This document shows positions 6,762 through 10,260 of a stretch of 10,260 nt of DNA, in pieces. The first letter of the stretch is position 1. Every line of letters begins with the position of its first letter. A program made the position numbers and the translations under genes. The notes below the pieces were generated by a model. That model made no database searches and had not been told where the DNA came from. It was given only the letters and a program-made list of their open reading frames with translations. The stretch lies in contig CAAFIN010000041.1 of the NCBI GenBank assembly GCA_900762945.1, positions 1 through 10,260 of the forward strand. The letters run 5' to 3'. The DNA is from Clostridia bacterium (lineage in GTDB: Bacteria; Bacillota; Clostridia; Christensenellales; Pumilibacteraceae).

Positions 6762-8903
6762 ATGGATATTAAATCGCTGATAGCGAAAATGACGCTGAAA
6801 GAAAAACTGATGCAACTGACGCAACTGAACGCCGAATTCTTTTTAGGTAACGCCGGCGCGGAAGCCACCGGTCCTATGGCGGACCTCGGGCTGACCAAAG
6901 ACGACCTCACCGGAATAGGATCGGTGCTGAATATCCGCGGCACGGACAAGGTGCGCGAAGTTCAGGAAAAGCATCTTGCCGCCGATCCGCACAAGATCCC
7001 GGTTTCCGTTATGATGGACGTCGTTCACGGCTGCAGAACGAATTATCCGATCCCGCTCGGCATGGGCGCGACTTTCTCGCCCGAACTTATGGAAGACTGC
7101 TGCGAAATGGCGGCCGAAGAAGCGCTCGCAATGGGCGTGAACGTCACTTTTTCGCCTATGGTCGACCTCGCCCGCGACGCGCGTTGGGGAAGAATCGCCG
7201 AAACCACCGGCGAAGACCCGCTCCTTAACTGCGATATGTCCGCGGCGCACGTCCGCGGCTATCATCGCGGCGGCATACACTCGTGCGTAAAGCACTACGC
7301 GGCTTACGGCGGCGCGGAAGCGGGCAGAGATTACAACACCGTCGATATGAGCGAACGCACGCTCCGCGAATACTATCTGCCGTCGTACAAGGCGGCTGTG
7401 GACGCGGGTACGGATATGGTAATGACTTCGTTCAACTCGCTCAACGGCGTGCCGTCGGCGGGCAACAAGCGGCTCGTGGACGGAATCCTCAGAAAAGAAT
7501 GGGGCTTTGACGGCGTAATTATTTCCGACTACAACGCGTTCCGCGAACTCATCACTCACGGCGTTGCCGAGGGCGAGGAGCAAGCGGCGTATATGGCTAT
7601 GGAAGCGACCAACGATATCGAAATGATGTCCGCGACCTATATCCATTGTATGGAAAAACTGATTGCGGACGGCAAAATCGCGATCGAACAAGTCGATAAG
7701 GCGCTCGAGCGCACGCTTATTCAGAAAGAAAATATGGGTTTGTTCGACAATCCCTACGGAAGAGCGCTGAAGGAAAAACCCGAGGACGTACTGCTTTCCG
7801 AAAAGAACCGCAATATCGCGAGAACCGCCGCGGAAAAAGCCGCAGTGCTTCTCAAAAACGACGGCGTGCTTCCGTTCTCCGACAAGGCGAAGCGCGTGGC
7901 GGTTATCGGACCGTTCGGCAATACCGGCAGTATTCTGGGGACGTGGCGTTGCTACGGTAACGCCGACGATACCGTCACCGTTCTCAGCGGCGTGAAAAAC
8001 CTTCTTCCGAACGCTTCCGTGCGTTACGCCGAGGGCGTAAGCGGCGCTATCGGCGCGGTCGCGGACAAGGCGGCTATAAAGGAAGCCGTCACGCTGGCGG
8101 CGACTTCGGACGCGGTTATCCTCACGCTCGGCGAGCCGCAGGACGACAGCGGCGAGGGCAACAGCAAACTCGACCTCGAACTTCCCGCGGCGCAGTACGA
8201 ACTGCTCGGCGCCGTGGTCGCGGCGAACAAGAATACCGCGGTACTGCTGTTCAGCGGCAGACCGCTCGCTATCACGAAATTGTCGAAAATCGCGCCGGCG
8301 ATCCTCGAAGTATGGCAACCGGGTACGGAAGGCGGCTCGGCGGCGGCGAACCTCTTGTTCGGCAAGGTCGCGCCCGAGGGCAAACTGCCCGCGTCCTTCC
8401 CGGCGTTCACCGGTCAATGCCCGATTTACTACAACCGCTACAACACCGGCAGACCGGTAAGCGACGACACGAGGCGCGTGGGGTATTCCTCGAGTTACAT
8501 CGACGGACCGGTACGCCCGCTGTACCCGTTCGGCTACGGCTTGACCTATACGACTTTCGGCTACCGCGGCCTTAAAGTTTCGTCCGAAACGATGAAACGC
8601 GGCGGCACGGTGACCGTTTCCGCAGTGATAAAGAACGAGGGCAAAGTTACCGCGACCGAAACCGCGCAACTTTATATCCGCGACCTCGTAGGCTCGGCGG
8701 TGCGCCCCATCAAGGAGCTCAAGGGCTATAAAAAAGTAACGCTCGCGCCCGGGGAAGAAGCGACCGTGTCGTTCGAAATTACCGAGGATATGCTTGCTTT
8801 CTACGGCGCAGACCTTACCCGCAAAGCCGAAAGCGGCGAATTCCGCGCGTTTATCGGCACGAATTCCGACGTTTCGGAATACGTTACTTTCCGTCTTGAA
8901 TAA
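6762..8903 (+). CDS. Glycoside hydrolase family 3 beta-glucosidase (BglX-like), cytoplasmic
   Basis: 713 residues, complete. The N-terminal GH3 barrel carries VDLARDARWGRIAETTGEDP (D135 onward), the substrate-binding VKHYAAYGG (K177-H178), and the nucleophile D256 in GVIISDYNAF. The second alpha/beta domain carries GEPQDDSGEGNSK (457-469), where E465 aligns with the usual acid/base position of BglX-type enzymes; that residue assignment is inference. YPFGYGLTYTTF (588-599) leads into the C-terminal fibronectin-III-like domain (about 600-710). There is no signal peptide, so hydrolysis occurs inside the cell on imported glucosides, unlike periplasmic E. coli BglX. Exact specificity (beta-glucoside, xyloside or glucuronide) cannot be read from the sequence. 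AGGAG (6749-6753) lies 8 nt before the ATG, 28 nt after the kinase stop. Confidence 0.96.
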   Translation: MDIKSLIAKMTLKEKLMQLTQLNAEFFLGNAGAEATGPMADLGLTKDDLTGIGSVLNIRGTDKVREVQEKHLAADPHKIPVSVMMDVVHGCRTNYPIPLGMGATFSPELMEDCCEMAAEEALAMGVNVTFSPMVDLARDARWGRIAETTGEDPLLNCDMSAAHVRGYHRGGIHSCVKHYAAYGGAEAGRDYNTVDMSERTLREYYLPSYKAAVDAGTDMVMTSFNSLNGVPSAGNKRLVDGILRKEWGFDGVIISDYNAFRELITHGVAEGEEQAAYMAMEATNDIEMMSATYIHCMEKLIADGKIAIEQVDKALERTLIQKENMGLFDNPYGRALKEKPEDVLLSEKNRNIARTAAEKAAVLLKNDGVLPFSDKAKRVAVIGPFGNTGSILGTWRCYGNADDTVTVLSGVKNLLPNASVRYAEGVSGAIGAVADKAAIKEAVTLAATSDAVILTLGEPQDDSGEGNSKLDLELPAAQYELLGAVVAANKNTAVLLFSGRPLAITKLSKIAPAILEVWQPGTEGGSAAANLLFGKVAPEGKLPASFPAFTGQCPIYYNRYNTGRPVSDDTRRVGYSSSYIDGPVRPLYPFGYGLTYTTFGYRGLKVSSETMKRGGTVTVSAVIKNEGKVTATETAQLYIRDLVGSAVRPIKELKGYKKVTLAPGEEATVSFEITEDMLAFYGADLTRKAESGEFRAFIGTNSDVSEYVTFRLE

Positions 8904-8944
8904 TCGGCGGGATAGACCCGGACGAAAGTCGGAATTTTGAAATT

Positions 8945-10099
8945 TTGCGTACGAACGAAAAACAACCTAATACAGTACCGAGAGTACGTTACCTGACGGC
9001 GTTTTTGAGAAACAACGCCGTTTTGGTCGTGGCTTTGGTCGCGTCGGCGATCTCGTGCTGTTTCGTGCCGCCGGACAAAGAGTACCTCGGCTACTTCGAC
9101 TTCCGCACGCTCGCGTCATTGTTCGGCATGTCGGCGGTGATAGCCGCGCTGAAACGCCAGAACGTTTTCCGCGCGCTCGCGGACGTGCTGATCGGACGGT
9201 TTAGGTCTACGCGTTCGCTTATCGCCGCGCTCGTGGCGATCACTTACGTCGCTTCTATGCTGATAGCCAACGATATGGCGCTGTTGACGTTCTTGCCGCT
9301 GGGGTACTGCGCGCTTCACGCCGCGGGCAAGGAGGACAAAATGGCGTACACGTTCACGCTCCAGACCGTCGCGGCGAACCTCGGCGGTATGCTCACGCCC
9401 TTCGGCAACCCGCAAAATCTGTACCTGTATAATCGTTTCGCGATACCCGCGGGCGAGTTCTTCCGCATCATGATTTTTCCCACGCTCGCGGCGGTGGCGG
9501 TGATCGCGGCGCTGTGCCTTTTAGTAAAGCGCGAGCCGATCGCGGCGCCTGCGCACGGCGAAACCAAAGCCCCCGACAAGGCGAAAACCGCCGTTTACGC
9601 CGTCGCGTTCGTATATATGATAGTCGTGGTATTCCGGGTCGTGCCGTATTGGACGGCGCTACTCGTCGTGCCGCTTCTATTGATCTTCGACCGCGGCGCG
9701 CTAATGAAAGCGGACTACTCGCTGCTTCTCACGTTCTGCGCGTTCTTCGTCTTTACCGGCAACCTCGCGAGGATAAGCGCGGTGGACGAGTTCTTTCGCT
9801 TTCTGCTCGGCAAAAGCGTGCTTCTCACCGGCGTTATCTCGTGTCAGGTCATTTCCAACGTGCCGAGCGCCGTGCTTCTCGCGGGCTTTACGACCGACTA
9901 CGCGCGACTGCTCGTCGCGGTCAATATCGGCGGTTGCGGCACGCTGATCTCGTCTATGGCGAGTGTGATTTCTTTCCGCAATTTCTCGCTGTATCGTCCG
10001 AAGGAACGCCTGCGCTATCTTGCGATCAACGCCGCCGTGAACTTTACCTGTCTTATCGCGCTGACAGCGTTTTGTTTGTTCGTGCCGATATATCCTTGA
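8945..10099 (+). CDS. SLC13/ArsB/CitT-superfamily anion permease
   Basis: 384 residues, about ten hydrophobic segments arranged as two repeats. The first repeat has the hallmark AND motif in LIANDMALLTFLP (N109, D110) and the TPFGNPQN hairpin motif (N155); the second repeat has SNVPSAVLLAGFT (N305-P307). These are the paired substrate/ion-site motifs of the ion transporter superfamily that includes citrate, dicarboxylate and ArsB-like permeases. The substrate cannot be assigned; an organic or inorganic anion is likely. The best start is TTG at 8945, because no ATG or GTG exists before the first membrane segment; only a weak GGA lies upstream. A TTG at 9005 is a possible alternative. The gene follows the beta-glucosidase by 41 nt in the same direction and may be co-transcribed. 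Confidence 0.87.
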   Translation: MRTNEKQPNTVPRVRYLTAFLRNNAVLVVALVASAISCCFVPPDKEYLGYFDFRTLASLFGMSAVIAALKRQNVFRALADVLIGRFRSTRSLIAALVAITYVASMLIANDMALLTFLPLGYCALHAAGKEDKMAYTFTLQTVAANLGGMLTPFGNPQNLYLYNRFAIPAGEFFRIMIFPTLAAVAVIAALCLLVKREPIAAPAHGETKAPDKAKTAVYAVAFVYMIVVVFRVVPYWTALLVVPLLLIFDRGALMKADYSLLLTFCAFFVFTGNLARISAVDEFFRFLLGKSVLLTGVISCQVISNVPSAVLLAGFTTDYARLLVAVNIGGCGTLISSMASVISFRNFSLYRPKERLRYLAINAAVNFTCLIALTAFCLFVPIYP

Positions 10100-10119
10100 C
10101 CGAAACGAAAAAACGCAGT

Positions 10120-10152
10120 ATAGTTAATAGACCTTAGGGTTAGTTTAACTAT
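10120..10152 (+). repeat. 8-bp inverted repeat after the permease gene
   Basis: ATAGTTAA (10120-10127) and TTAACTAT (10145-10152) can pair across a 17-nt loop. A run of five T follows at 10162-10166, but it is 9 nt past the stem and the stem is all A-T except one or two pairs, so it would be a poor intrinsic terminator. The right arm is part of the 23-nt repeat shared with 288-310. No better terminator is visible after the permease. Confidence 0.35.
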
Positions 10153-10155
10153 CAC
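10133..10155 (-). repeat. 23-nt AT-rich repeat, inverted copy of 288-310
   Basis: Matches the reverse complement of 288-310 at 21 of 23 positions. The two copies face each other across about 9.8 kb that includes every gene in the window. Here the copy adjoins the large imperfect palindrome at 10184-10247, suggesting that both are parts of one intergenic repeat element. Confidence 0.6.
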
Positions 10156-10183
10156 AAATAATTTTTGCGGACAATATGGCGGC

Positions 10184-10247
10184 TAATTATGCGTTAAACT
10201 CCGCTCCGCGTACTTCTAGTACGCGTTCGGTCGTTTGCCTTTAATTA
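10184..10247. repeat. About 64-bp imperfect palindrome with perfect core hairpin
   Basis: The core 10207-10225 is a perfect hairpin, CGCGTACT-TCT-AGTACGCG. Symmetric outer blocks extend it: AAAC (10196-10199) against GTTT (10233-10236), and TAATTA (10184-10189) against TAATTA (10242-10247), all centred near 10216. The size and symmetry fit a dispersed intergenic palindrome of REP or MITE type, or a transcription-termination or folding element. There is no T-run directly after the core on either strand. The 161 bases after the permease contain no other supported feature. Confidence 0.6.
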
Positions 10248-10260
10248 TCTCGTCATCTTG

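Noticed and set aside
6843..8669. 608-codon minus-strand open frame opposite the beta-glucosidase gene
   Set aside because: Its translation is Arg/His-rich with no recognisable domain and it lies wholly opposite a clear GH3 enzyme; it is a shadow of GC-rich codon usage.
10216..10260. Annotating the minus-strand frame at the right edge as a partial gene
   Set aside because: Only 14 codons are visible and they fall inside a palindromic repeat, so coding cannot be supported; it is kept only as a note.

Overview
The window looks like a chromosomal segment from a GC-rich, endospore-forming member of the Bacillota, most likely an uncultured clostridial lineage. This rests on a recognisable SpoIIE sporulation phosphatase, strong AGGAG-type ribosome binding sites, a textbook sigma-A promoter and a Spo0A-like box cluster upstream of spoIIE. 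The taxonomic guess is inference; no rRNA or marker gene is present. All six convincing genes are on the + strand. Nearly all minus-strand open frames are shadows of high-GC codon usage.

Layout. Positions 1-344 hold the spoIIE control region: Spo0A-like boxes (a full-consensus one at 68-78), a probable promoter (117-145), a roughly 190-nt leader with a 17-bp hairpin (223-272), and a short AT-rich repeat (288-310) that recurs inverted at the far right end. spoIIE follows (345-2627). The gap 2628-2870 contains a very short or broken reading frame (2643-2705, possibly extending in another frame to 2815) and then a perfect TTGACA-17-TATAAT promoter (2812-2840).

That promoter precedes five closely packed genes that may form one transcription unit: an unrecognised membrane-anchored protein with a long acidic tail (2871-4445), an MFS sugar-type transporter (4498-5757), a ROK-family sugar kinase (5762-6733), a cytoplasmic GH3 beta-glucosidase (6762-8903) and an SLC13/ArsB-type permease (8945-10099). 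The middle three make a coherent pathway: import of a small beta-glucoside, intracellular hydrolysis, and phosphorylation of the released glucose. How the first and last genes relate to that pathway is unclear.

The right end (10100-10260) has no supported gene. It carries the second copy of the 23-nt repeat and a roughly 64-bp imperfect palindrome with a perfect 8-bp core hairpin, which looks like a dispersed intergenic repeat. I see no RNA gene, CRISPR array, transposase or phage gene. I found no clearly new multi-gene system. The least explained items are the 524-residue membrane protein, the shared terminal repeat and the structured spoIIE leader.
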